Source of the DNA: Listeria goaensis
GTDB lineage: Bacteria > Bacillota > Bacilli > Lactobacillales > Listeriaceae
Reading direction: 5' to 3'
Assembly (NCBI RefSeq): GCF_900186125.1
Contig: NZ_FYBQ01000002.1
Location: forward strand, 248,001 to 312,000
Length of the DNA: 64,000 nucleotides
The notes below the pieces were generated by a model that had not been told where the DNA came from, searched no databases, and saw only the letters and a list, made by a program, of their open reading frames with translations. The translations under genes were made by a program, and so were the position numbers. Below, in pieces: positions 8,693 to 16,497 of this stretch (position 1 is the first letter of the stretch; every line of letters begins with the position of its first letter).

Positions 8693-9724
8693 CTCATCAA
8701 AATAAACAATCATATACTTCCGTCCACGTTCCTGATCATACCCTTGCACAAAATCATCTTCGTTCAAGTTTTCCAAATCCTTAACCGTAAGCGTAATATT
8801 TCGCCCCAATTTAAGCGTTTTTCTCACTTTTTTAGAAAGCTTCTCCGCTTTTTCCTCGTCCACCTGAAATTCCTTCGGCAAACGAAAATTATTTTCCTGC
8901 TCAAAGTTCTCCACAATCGTCTTAAATTCCGCCTGTTGCACCGGACTCTCAATCGTTTTCTCCGTAAACGCATCAATATCAAGCATTTCTGACGACTGCA
9001 TATACTCGCTCGTCGCCTTCACAAAACTCGCCTTCTCCATCAGCGACTCCTCTTTTTGCTTAATATAGTCCGTACAAATATTAACAAAGCTCTCTGTATA
9101 AAATTTTTCATCCGCAGTTTTTTCAATCGCTAAAAAGCGGTCCTTCCAATATATCGAGTCATTTTTCGAAAGCCGACTGAGCACCAGCACTTTGCCTCCA
9201 TCTTCAAGTGCATCATTAAAAATAAAGCACCCTTTATCTAAATCAGTACCCGTCACCCCTGAATCATAACTAATCGTGAATTTTTCCCCATTAAAATCAT
9301 TTTTAACATATACTTCTTTATTTTCCACTTTAAAAATCCCAATTGCATTCGTGAAATTCCCATCCACAACGCAGCCTTCCAATTCAAAAATCCACACATC
9401 ACCACTTTTAATATTCGGATGTGTCGATTCACTATATAAATGCTTTAAAATTTGCTCTGTATCCTCTAAAAAATGCGTATTATCAGCAAAAATATTATTA
9501 GAATATGTATAAACCTCATTGAAATCCAAACTCGTTTCATGCGTAAAATGAAAAAAATCATCATTTTGAAAACCATCACAAAAAATCGAAACAAGCGTCC
9601 GGTTCAAATCTTCCGAAATATCCGTCAAACAATTTTTTGACACCTCATAGCCTTCCTCCTGCGCTTTATTCCCCACAAAATGAACTACGAGCTGCTTCAC
9701 TTTCGCATATGTAAAATCCACCAT
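8690..9724 (-). CDS. 37-kDa nucleoid-associated protein, NdpA/YejK family
   Basis: 344 residues. The opening AKVKQLVVHFVGNK matches the family's start (a helix followed by His-x-Val-Gly), followed by acidic DISEDLNRTLVSIFCDGF and a late FQVDEEKAEKLSKKVRKTLK segment. Proteins of this family (PF04245) bind the nucleoid in Gram-negatives; function in Firmicutes is little studied and some members sit in defence or mobile regions. It is a lone gene between two divergent or convergent neighbours. The family call is from sequence pattern; the detailed role is not known. Confidence 0.7.
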   Translation of the reverse strand: MVDFTYAKVKQLVVHFVGNKAQEEGYEVSKNCLTDISEDLNRTLVSIFCDGFQNDDFFHFTHETSLDFNEVYTYSNNIFADNTHFLEDTEQILKHLYSESTHPNIKSGDVWIFELEGCVVDGNFTNAIGIFKVENKEVYVKNDFNGEKFTISYDSGVTGTDLDKGCFIFNDALEDGGKVLVLSRLSKNDSIYWKDRFLAIEKTADEKFYTESFVNICTDYIKQKEESLMEKASFVKATSEYMQSSEMLDIDAFTEKTIESPVQQAEFKTIVENFEQENNFRLPKEFQVDEEKAEKLSKKVRKTLKLGRNITLTVKDLENLNEDDFVQGYDQERGRKYMIVYFDE

Positions 9725-9810
9725 CTAATTCGTCACTCCAATCTTTCCAACTATTAGCATACCTGACAATCCAAAAATTTGCTATACTAAACTAAAAAGG
9801 AGTTTTTCAA

Positions 9811-10110
9811 ATGGCCACTCAAGCATTTATCAACAGCGTCTATTCCGTCATCCAGCGAATCCCAGAAGGCAAAGTAACCACATACGGCCAAATCGCCTAT
9901 ATGATTCACCATCCTAAAAACGCCCGCCTAGTCGGCAACGTCCTAAAACATACCGACCGCACACTTAACATGCCTTGTCATCGCGTTGTGAACTCATCCG
10001 GACGCACCGTTCCCGGCTGGTCCGAACAAACAACATTACTACATCAAGAAAACGTCCCCTTTAAAAAGAATGGTTGCGTCAATTTAAAACAATGTTTCTG
10101 GCAAGGCTAG
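9811..10110 (+). CDS. O6-alkylguanine-DNA alkyltransferase (short MGMT form)
   Basis: 99 residues, only the DNA-binding/active-site domain. IPEGKVTTYGQIA (17-29) is the helix-turn-helix region with the Tyr and the following Arg-finger region ARLVGNVL; MPCHRVV (54-60) carries the acceptor cysteine Cys56, so unlike the cysteine-less alkyltransferase-like proteins it can in principle remove alkyl groups. GWSEQTTLLHQENVPF closes the domain. AAAGGAG lies eight bases before the ATG. Its stop codon shares the four bases CTAG at 10107-10110 with the stop of the convergent HAD gene. Confidence 0.9.
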   Translation: MATQAFINSVYSVIQRIPEGKVTTYGQIAYMIHHPKNARLVGNVLKHTDRTLNMPCHRVVNSSGRTVPGWSEQTTLLHQENVPFKKNGCVNLKQCFWQG

Positions 10111-10895
10111 AAGCGCTTATCCAGCTCAACTAACACACCCGAATCATTATTTGATTTCGCCTCAAAACGAGCTGCTTTTTTCACATAATCAGGCGCATTC
10201 TCCATCGCAAAACTAAATTCCGCGAGCCTAAGCATCTCTAAATCATTGCCACCATCTCCAAAAGTCATCACTTCGTCTTTAGAAATGCCCCATTTCTCCA
10301 TCAAAATCTCAATCGCATGCCCTTTATGATAACCCGGCTGAATCAAATCAATACTACCATGCCCACTACTAACAGGCGTCGCCAAATGACTAATCGAACC
10401 ACTTAACTCGTCCAGCAAGCGGTATGTTTCCTCCTCCTTGCAAGAAAGCGCAAATTTAAACACCACATCATCAATCTCCGAAAAGTCAGCCACTTTTATT
10501 AAAACCGGGCAATAAAATTTCACAAAATCACAAAATTCTTCCGACACCGTCTCCAGTACATACGCGCCTTTCTTCCCACAAATAATGGTCTCAAAATCCG
10601 TTTTCTCACGCAGAACTGCCGTAATCTCAGTAAAAGCACGCTTATCAAAAATGCCCGCAAAAATATCCTCGTCGCCTTTCCGCACATACGCCCCGTTATC
10701 CGAAACGAATGTAATCTCCTCTTTTATCTCTTCAAAAAATGTAGCTAATTGGACATACTGGTTGCCACTCGCAACAACAAATTCCGCTCCTACGCGCCTC
10801 ATACGCCCATAAATATCCAAAAACCATTCCCTATCATAGTTCTTCTTATCATCCAAAAAAGTCCCATCCATATCTACTGCCACTAATTTAATCAT
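10107..10895 (-). CDS. HAD superfamily Cof-type sugar phosphatase
   Basis: 262 residues. Motif I VAVDMDGTFLDD (residues 5-16) carries both catalytic aspartates, motif II is VVASGN, motif III a lysine in KGHAIEIL, and motif IV GDGGNDLEML. The insertion between motifs II and III marks the Cof/YbiV C2B-cap group, which hydrolyses sugar phosphates, FMN or PLP. The ATG at 10895 is used because an AAAGGTG site precedes it and the family begins just there; the frame also extends to 10940. It ends tail to tail with the MGMT gene. Confidence 0.88.
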   Translation of the reverse strand: MIKLVAVDMDGTFLDDKKNYDREWFLDIYGRMRRVGAEFVVASGNQYVQLATFFEEIKEEITFVSDNGAYVRKGDEDIFAGIFDKRAFTEITAVLREKTDFETIICGKKGAYVLETVSEEFCDFVKFYCPVLIKVADFSEIDDVVFKFALSCKEEETYRLLDELSGSISHLATPVSSGHGSIDLIQPGYHKGHAIEILMEKWGISKDEVMTFGDGGNDLEMLRLAEFSFAMENAPDYVKKAARFEAKSNNDSGVLVELDKRF

Positions 10896-10993
10896 TCCAA
10901 CACACCTTTCCTCATCTCCACTATACCAAATGAAATGCATTTCATGTCAACTGTTTATAAAAAATATTCTTCAAGTGCATTATTAATAAATAT

Positions 10994-11021
10994 TTGCAAA
11001 TCGAATCCAAACTAGTATAAT
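10994..11021 (+). promoter_or_regulatory. SigA-type promoter of the small membrane protein gene
   Basis: TTGCAA (10994-10999), 16-base spacer, TATAAT (11016-11021), about 65 bases upstream of the ATG at 11086. Confidence 0.6.
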
Positions 11022-11085
11022 TAAAATTACTGCGACACAATCTAAAAAAGTCTGTAGTATTACTTATATTTCAGGAGGAAAACTC

Positions 11086-11421
11086 ATGTCAGAAACTATC
11101 TTAGAAACAAAGAATGGTAGATCCTCATTCTTCGACGGCGGGCTATTACAGTATATTGGTTGGAGTATACTAGGCGCTCTAGTCACAGTATGCACGATTG
11201 GAATTTGCTTCCCGTGGGCTCTATGCATGGTCTACGGCTGGAAAATAAATCACACAGTTGTGGAAGGGAAAAGACTACAATTCAACGGCTCAGCAGTTGG
11301 ACTGTTCGGCAATTGGATAAAGTGGTTGCTCTTGACAATCATCACTTTTGGAATTTATAGTTTCTGGTTATTTATCAAACTAGAAGACTGGAAAGTAAAA
11401 AACACCACGTTCAAAAACTAG
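11086..11421 (+). CDS. Small DUF898/YjgN-like membrane protein
   Basis: 111 residues with two hydrophobic stretches, one at about 24-48 (LGALVTVCTIGICFPWALCM) and one at about 74-96 (WIKWLLLTIITFGIYSFWLF). The repeated pattern TxxTxGIxxxW followed by W-K-x-x-H/N-T-x-x is typical of the DUF898 family, in which each unit comprises a helix and a short amphipathic end. No function is known. AGGAGG lies seven bases before the ATG and a standalone promoter is seen at 10994. The repeat-bearing terminator at 11448-11470 lies beyond its stop but has its T-run on the other strand. Confidence 0.75.
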   Translation: MSETILETKNGRSSFFDGGLLQYIGWSILGALVTVCTIGICFPWALCMVYGWKINHTVVEGKRLQFNGSAVGLFGNWIKWLLLTIITFGIYSFWLFIKLEDWKVKNTTFKN

Positions 11422-11432
11422 AATTCCAGCAG

Positions 11433-11488
11433 CAAACAAACGAAAAAAGCCGTGGACTTGGTCCACGGCTCCTTTCAGCGCAATCAAA
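11433..11488 (-). repeat. Terminator cassette, copy 1
   Basis: Minus strand reads TTTGATTGCGCTGAAAGGAG, then the stem GCCGTGGAC/GTCCACGGC with a CAA loop, then TTTTTTCGTTTGTTTG. It terminates the toxin-immunity operon. The bases outside the hairpin are almost identical to a second copy at 14223-14279 while the stem sequences differ, so the cassette is duplicated and its hairpin has changed with compensation. Confidence 0.8.
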
Positions 11489-11610
11489 TATTGATTAAAA
11501 AGCTAAAAGGTATAATCACTGTTTTATTCATTCCAATCGCAATAATTATTAATAACCGGTAAATAAATTAAGGCGACAAAAATTCCGACTTTTTATCAGG
11601 GCTTTATAGT

Positions 11611-11940
11611 TTATTTTGCTTTATCCCATAAAGGACATGGGTATTCAGGAGGTTCACCATCTCTAACTTTTCTACGATTTGTTAAAACTCTACTCTGCAT
11701 AATATCTAAAAATTTATCCATTGCATCAAATGGGCTCTCAAATTTATACTTTCCCATTACACTAGCTCGGTCAGCAGTCATATAAACATCATAAGTATTT
11801 TCACTTTTTTCCATTCTAAGTTGATATTCTTCTCTACCATTTTCTGATCCCTCAAAAATTGAATATCTCAATTTTTCATAACCCAATAAACGAATATCAT
11901 CTTCCAATAAATTTTTAATTTCTTTTAGTTCATCGTTCAT
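11611..11940 (-). CDS. Probable immunity protein for the upstream TNT toxin
   Basis: 109 residues, acidic N-terminus and Lys/Arg-rich C-terminus, no signal peptide or membrane segment, so cytosolic. I do not recognise the family with certainty; small proteins of this size after TNT toxins in Listeria have been placed in immunity families such as Imm59. It begins three bases after the toxin stop and has its own GGAGG nine bases before the ATG, which is the classic layout of a toxin-immunity pair. The role is inferred from position and size only. Confidence 0.6.
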   Translation of the reverse strand: MNDELKEIKNLLEDDIRLLGYEKLRYSIFEGSENGREEYQLRMEKSENTYDVYMTADRASVMGKYKFESPFDAMDKFLDIMQSRVLTNRRKVRDGEPPEYPCPLWDKAK

Positions 11941-11943
11941 GAT

Positions 11944-13770
11944 TTATTTAACCTCCTTCAGTAACCCTAATTTTTCATACCAGTCTACGACTGTACCTAG
12001 TTGGATTTGAGTTCCTCCACCTGCTCCAAATACTTCAGCTATTGTCCCTTGTTGCGGATTAGCTATATCTTTAAAAGTAAATTTATAGTCTTTCATGGAA
12101 TCTAGAAGATTCCTTTGTTCTCCCATGTTCAAGCCATTAAAAGCTTCCTTAACATTTTCTAAATTTATATCTTTTATGACTTCATATTGATGATACGGCT
12201 TCACACTTTCAGGGTAAGGAAGTCCTCTTGTATCATATTCTAAAATTCTTCCGTCTTCAACTGGACTAGTGAATTTACCAAATGGATCTCCATATCTATC
12301 AATAACTTGCCCCTTCTTCAAATTTGCATCTATAGTACTAGGTTTTCCAGCACTGTCACATACAAACCCGTCTGCATCAGGCCATTTTATTTCCCCTTCC
12401 TTATTCAAACAATCGGGAGAACGAACAAGTTCGCCATGTGTAGATTTATAGGCGGTTTCTCCATTTTTCAATACCACTTTTTTAGGTTCAAACACTTTGT
12501 TTGTTCCTTTGATTATATCATCTACCTGACGTCCGCCACTATTCAAATTCAGATCATACTTTTGTAAAACCTCTTTCATCTTCTCTGTGGCATTGCTTAC
12601 TCTAGATGACCCACCCAGCGGAGCAGCTCCAAGACCATCTGCAGCTAGTTGGCGCCTTGGATTTAAATTCAAGTTATTTTTTAAATTATCGGCTACTTTT
12701 CCGACTTCATCAAGAACCCTTGTAGCTTTTTCAACTCTTGTATGTATGCCTTCCTTTACAGTCACTTTTAAACTGTTTATTCGAGTTAAAGCGCTTTTCT
12801 GTCCAAGATTGATCAAGTCATCTACCTTGGATGGAACACTTTTAACCCCCTGCAAAAGGTTATCGCTTAAATCAGCTAGTTTTGTGCCTGATCGAATGAC
12901 TTGCGTTCCGCCCGAAAAAGCTTTCACCCCCGGTACAATATCCAAAATCGAAAATGCTCCACGTATCACTCTTTCTGATGTATCCAGTTCGCGCCCTGTT
13001 AACCAGTCTTTGCCACGAATAGCCGCACTTGCTTCTAATCCTCCATAAGCTAGACCTATCCCCGCAATAACAAGTGTATACGGGCATAAAACAGCTACTC
13101 CCACAATAACAACGGTGGCAATCACGTTCACCCAGAATTCTTTTTTCTGTTGCTCATCTTTGATGGAGGTATACTCAAAGGCTCGTGAGTTTAACATAGC
13201 ACTTCTGAACTCTTTTTGGCTCACATCTTGATCTTTATTCTGCCTTTTCCATTCTTCGTACTGAAGCTTCATTTGATTAGCATAATCATTATCCCCACTA
13301 AACAAGTCATCTAAACTAACTTCTTTTTTGGGGACCTCCATTTGTTCTTGCGTGTAACTATTTGCATATGTTGTGACGGTTTTAGTCGAGCCTATTCGGT
13401 TTTTGGTTGTAACTTTAGAAGCATCTAAATCCCGCATACCTTCCACAAATTCATCTAATACCTCGTAAAAAGGTTGGTCAATCTTGTCATTCACAATTCC
13501 CCCCACTTCTCCCGCAAAGTCATGTAAGACCTCAAAATCTTCATAGAGTTCTTGAAGCTTATGTTTGTTATCTGTGTGAGAAAAAGGAATAGCACCATCT
13601 GCGTCTAATCTAGCGATATCTATTTCCACTTCTTCTAAGTTCTTGGAAACACCTTTTAAACTGTCTATAGCACCCTTTCCCCAAGCACCTTTACCTATTA
13701 GGTTTCCGATGCTTTTTTCTGCTTTTTCAAAATCATCCTCCTGATAATGAACATCTTTCACCAAATGCAT
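11944..13770 (-). CDS. Polymorphic toxin: LXG-like N-terminus, pre-toxin TG and C-terminal TNT (NADase) domain
   Basis: 608 residues. Residues 1-120 are helical and charged, as in the LXG group of type VII secretion substrates, with no signal peptide. A hydrophobic stretch lies at about 210-242, followed by a pre-toxin TG segment (WLTGRELDTSERVIRGAF, then DIVPGVKAFSGG) at about 250-285. The last 150 residues resemble the tuberculosis necrotizing toxin fold: GQVIDRYGDPFGKFTSP, a Tyr-rich QYEVIKD strand and VFGAGGGTQIQLG; the Arg of DRYG and the Gln of GGGTQ correspond to residues conserved in that NAD+ glycohydrolase family. The start may instead be the TTG at 13764 or GTG at 13761, since AGGTG is only two bases from the ATG. 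It would deplete NAD in competing Gram-positive cells after type VII export; no secretion genes lie in the window. Confidence 0.8.
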   Translation of the reverse strand: MHLVKDVHYQEDDFEKAEKSIGNLIGKGAWGKGAIDSLKGVSKNLEEVEIDIARLDADGAIPFSHTDNKHKLQELYEDFEVLHDFAGEVGGIVNDKIDQPFYEVLDEFVEGMRDLDASKVTTKNRIGSTKTVTTYANSYTQEQMEVPKKEVSLDDLFSGDNDYANQMKLQYEEWKRQNKDQDVSQKEFRSAMLNSRAFEYTSIKDEQQKKEFWVNVIATVVIVGVAVLCPYTLVIAGIGLAYGGLEASAAIRGKDWLTGRELDTSERVIRGAFSILDIVPGVKAFSGGTQVIRSGTKLADLSDNLLQGVKSVPSKVDDLINLGQKSALTRINSLKVTVKEGIHTRVEKATRVLDEVGKVADNLKNNLNLNPRRQLAADGLGAAPLGGSSRVSNATEKMKEVLQKYDLNLNSGGRQVDDIIKGTNKVFEPKKVVLKNGETAYKSTHGELVRSPDCLNKEGEIKWPDADGFVCDSAGKPSTIDANLKKGQVIDRYGDPFGKFTSPVEDGRILEYDTRGLPYPESVKPYHQYEVIKDINLENVKEAFNGLNMGEQRNLLDSMKDYKFTFKDIANPQQGTIAEVFGAGGGTQIQLGTVVDWYEKLGLLKEVK

Positions 13771-13799
13771 TCACCTACCTATTTAGTTTCTCTTCCAGT

Positions 13800-14210
13800 T
13801 TAGCATAAGAAAGAAATGAATATGTGGACATTTTGTGGTTTTTTTATCGAAACGTATACAAAAACATATCCCCAAAACTTTATTTCATCCACTAGTTTGG
13901 TGAGCAAGATACTTTCTTTTATTTCGTAATTTGAGCCCACTTTTTTCAGGATACTGTTTAAATTTTGTTTCAGACTTATAAGTCAAATCTGTCGGCCTCT
14001 TAAATCCTGATTATCCAAAAAAACAGCAAATAAAATTACTGTAGAAGAGATGAGCCCTTTGTTATCAGGTTTGCTTAGAGTTTTTAAGAAGCTTTGATAA
14101 ATAAAGTCTTCTTTTCCATCAACGTAAGCCCGACATCAATATGCATTGTATTTGTACACTTTTATCTTAGTCTCTGTTTCCTCGTAGTTGAATCGGTTTT
14201 CGGCTCTTAA
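13800..14210 (-). pseudogene. Decayed reading frame upstream of the toxin
   Basis: On the minus strand one frame runs from 14210 to a TAA at 13800-13802 (137 codons counting that TAA) with only two internal stops, both TGA, at 14136-14138 and 13983-13985; a random frame at this base composition should carry about eight. The pieces read like protein (RAENRFNYEETETKIKVYKY; YVDGKEDFIYQSFLKTLSK; NYEIKESILLTKLVDEIKF). There is no clear start, and I do not recognise the family. It may be a dead immunity or toxin-partner gene of an older module. Chance cannot be excluded. Confidence 0.3.
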
Positions 14211-14222
14211 AAGGAAAAAACA

Positions 14223-14279
14223 CCAAATAACGAAAAAAGCTGTACCTCAATGGGCACAGCTCCTTTCAGCGCAATCAAA
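14223..14279 (-). repeat. Terminator cassette, copy 2
   Basis: Minus strand TTTGATTGCGCTGAAAGGAG, then stem GCTGTGCC/GGTACAGC, then six T and CGTTATTTGGTG. Flanks match copy 1 at 11433-11488 almost base for base. No coding gene lies immediately upstream; the nearest candidate transcript is the short unit starting near 14333. Confidence 0.75.
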
Positions 14280-14333
14280 AGGAGAAATTCACACAATCAA
14301 ATAAAGGGGGTATTTGTTTGTGATATATTTCAC
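14230..14333 (-). ncRNA. Candidate small RNA of about 105 nt
   Basis: A minus-strand promoter TTGAAT (14363-14368), 17 bases, TATATT (14340-14345) points to a start near 14333. The transcript would run through a CCCCC stretch, a CTCCTTT...AAAGGAG hairpin, and end at the strong terminator of cassette copy 2, with no open frame longer than a few codons. The promoter-to-terminator layout and size are those of a small regulatory RNA. No known Listeria RNA was recognised. Confidence 0.4.
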
Positions 14334-14607
14334 TGTATAAATATATCACATTCTTTCAATTAATTCAACACTTCACAAACTTTTTATTTTAAATTCATTC
14401 CCATCTAATTATTACTATTAAAAAATAATACACACACAGGCAATTTCCAGGCGATGTAACACCTCTAGCGACTTGTTCTTAACAATACTCTTAACTGTTT
14501 TAATCTAACACGTAAAAACTATAACAAAAAGAAGCTTTCTCAAATAGCAAAGCTTCTTTTTATAAGTTTCTCGAGAAAATTTTTCACAAACCCAATATTT
14601 CACAAAT
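14280..14607. other. Intergenic stretch with an 11-bp inverted repeat
   Basis: Apart from the candidate small-RNA promoter and the pepF terminator, this part of the 13771-14607 gap holds no recognisable gene. GTGATATATTT (14320-14330) and AAATATATCAC (14339-14349) form a perfect inverted repeat that overlaps the -10 region and start point of the candidate small RNA, so it could be an operator. Confidence 0.4.
14526..14563 (-). terminator. Terminator of pepF
   Basis: AAAAAGAAGCTTT pairs with AAAGCTTCTTTTT around a ten-base loop, directly downstream of the pepF stop on the minus strand. Confidence 0.8.
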
Positions 14608-16422
14608 TTATTTTGTTAATGATTCTAATTCATTTAGCTTTTCTTCAAAGACCTTTAGCGCATCTTCAACAGGTTTTGGTGTTGTCATATCCACACCAGC
14701 GCGTTTTAATACCTCAATTGGGAAATCTGAGCTCCCAGCCTTTAAGAATTGCACATAATCCTGAACAGCTTTCTCTCCTTCATTCAAAATTTTCGCGCTA
14801 AGTGCAGAAGCAGCAGAAAACCCAGTTGCATATTGGAAAACATAATAGTTCATATAGAAATGTGGAATTCTAGACCATTCATAACCAATTTCATCATCGT
14901 ACTTCATGGCATCAGACCCATAATAATTCTTATTAATTCTAAAATAGTTTTCTGTTAAATATTCCGCTGTAAGAGCCTCGCCTTCTTGATCAGCTTGATG
15001 AATCAGATGCTCAAACTCAGCAAATTGCGTTTGCCGGAAAACCGTTCCTTTAAAACCATCTAAGTAATGATTTAACAAATAGGCTCTAACTTTTTTATCT
15101 TCATACTTCTTCAATAAATAATCTGTTAGTAGATTTTCATTTGTTGTCGAAGCAACTTCCGCTAAGAAAATAGAATAATCCCCATATACGTATGGCTGAT
15201 TTTTCCGCGTATAATAACTATGCACACTATGCCCTAATTCATGCGCAAGTGTAAATACGTTGTCAATTGTATCTTGCCAATTCATCAATATATATGGGCT
15301 TGTACTATACGCACCTGACGAATATGCCCCGCTCCGTTTCCCTTTATTTTCAACAACGTCAATCCAGCGTTTATCAAAAGCTTCTTTTAGAATTTCTTGA
15401 TACTCCGCGCCTAATGGAAGCAAGCCATTTAAGACAATATCCTTGGCATTCTCATACGTAAACTCAAGGTTCACATCATTTGATAGCGGTGTATACATAT
15501 CATACATATGCAATTCATCTAAGCCTAAAAGTTCTTTGCGAAGAGCGACATAACGATGTAATAAAGGCAAATGTGCATTAACTGTTTCAACAAGTGAGTC
15601 ATAGACCGATTCTGGAATGTGATTTGAAGACAAAGCCGCTTCTCTGGCCGATTTATATCCTCTTGTTTTCGCATAAAAATTAGATTTCTTCACTTGTCCA
15701 CTAAGTGTCGTTGCAAGGGTATTCTTTAAGCCTTCATAAACCGAATACATACCCAAAAAGGCTTCTTGGCGAACGCGGCGGTTTCCACTTTCTAAAAGCT
15801 TACCATATTGACCATGCGTGATTTCAATTTTGTTTCCATCTTCACCCTCTATCGTTGGAAATTTCAAATCAGCATTATTTAATGTATTAAATGTTCTAGA
15901 CGGGCTTCCCAGTACTTCACCAGCACTTGCTAAAATGGCTTCCTCTTTCTCCGACAAAATATAAGGACGACTTAAATTCAAATCATCTAGCAGATGTTTA
16001 TAGAGTTTTAAGTCTTCATTTTCTTTCAAATAAGAAGCTAATACGTCCTCATTTATCGCTAAAATCTCCGGATCAAAATAGGATATCCCCGAGATAACTT
16101 GTGTAATTAAGCTTCCCGCACGGCTATTTAAACCTTGATATTTTGCATCCGCCGTATCTTGATCTAACTTCAAATGCGCATACACATACACATTTTCTAA
16201 TTTATTTAATAAATCATCTCTAAATTGCAATGCACGAAGCAAATGTTTCGCGCTTTCGCCTAGCGTTCCTTTATAAGCAGCACTCTTCTCGCTTAACTGC
16301 TGCACCTCTTTAAAACCGTTTTCCCATGCCTCATCACTTTCAAAAATAGTCGTTAAGTCCCATGTTAAATGTTCAGGCACTTCGTTTCTTGCAGGAATTG
16401 TTTTGATTTTATTTTCCACCAT
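14608..16422 (-). CDS. pepF: Oligoendopeptidase F (M3 family zinc peptidase)
   Basis: 604 residues, the normal PepF length. The zinc site is TLAHELGHSVHSYYTRK near residue 390, with the third ligand Glu in YSIFLAEVASTTNENLL about 27 residues later. N-terminal residues form the helical PepF substrate-lid domain. It is cytosolic and cuts peptides of about 7-17 residues, fitting the oligopeptide permease encoded nearby. GGGGG lies ten bases before the ATG. It ends a co-oriented run of genes with coiA and mecA, where in related genomes pepF follows coiA. Confidence 0.95.
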   Translation of the reverse strand: MVENKIKTIPARNEVPEHLTWDLTTIFESDEAWENGFKEVQQLSEKSAAYKGTLGESAKHLLRALQFRDDLLNKLENVYVYAHLKLDQDTADAKYQGLNSRAGSLITQVISGISYFDPEILAINEDVLASYLKENEDLKLYKHLLDDLNLSRPYILSEKEEAILASAGEVLGSPSRTFNTLNNADLKFPTIEGEDGNKIEITHGQYGKLLESGNRRVRQEAFLGMYSVYEGLKNTLATTLSGQVKKSNFYAKTRGYKSAREAALSSNHIPESVYDSLVETVNAHLPLLHRYVALRKELLGLDELHMYDMYTPLSNDVNLEFTYENAKDIVLNGLLPLGAEYQEILKEAFDKRWIDVVENKGKRSGAYSSGAYSTSPYILMNWQDTIDNVFTLAHELGHSVHSYYTRKNQPYVYGDYSIFLAEVASTTNENLLTDYLLKKYEDKKVRAYLLNHYLDGFKGTVFRQTQFAEFEHLIHQADQEGEALTAEYLTENYFRINKNYYGSDAMKYDDEIGYEWSRIPHFYMNYYVFQYATGFSAASALSAKILNEGEKAVQDYVQFLKAGSSDFPIEVLKRAGVDMTTPKPVEDALKVFEEKLNELESLTK

Positions 16423-16497
16423 AAATCCATAACCCCCAAAGTCATATTTCTTTTATTATGAGCCAAGAATTCATAAATTGCAAAAAATCACAACTCT

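Noticed and set aside
12269-13087. Long frames opposite the toxin gene (up to 153 codons)
   Set aside because: They are shadows of the toxin frame; no ribosome sites and no family features.
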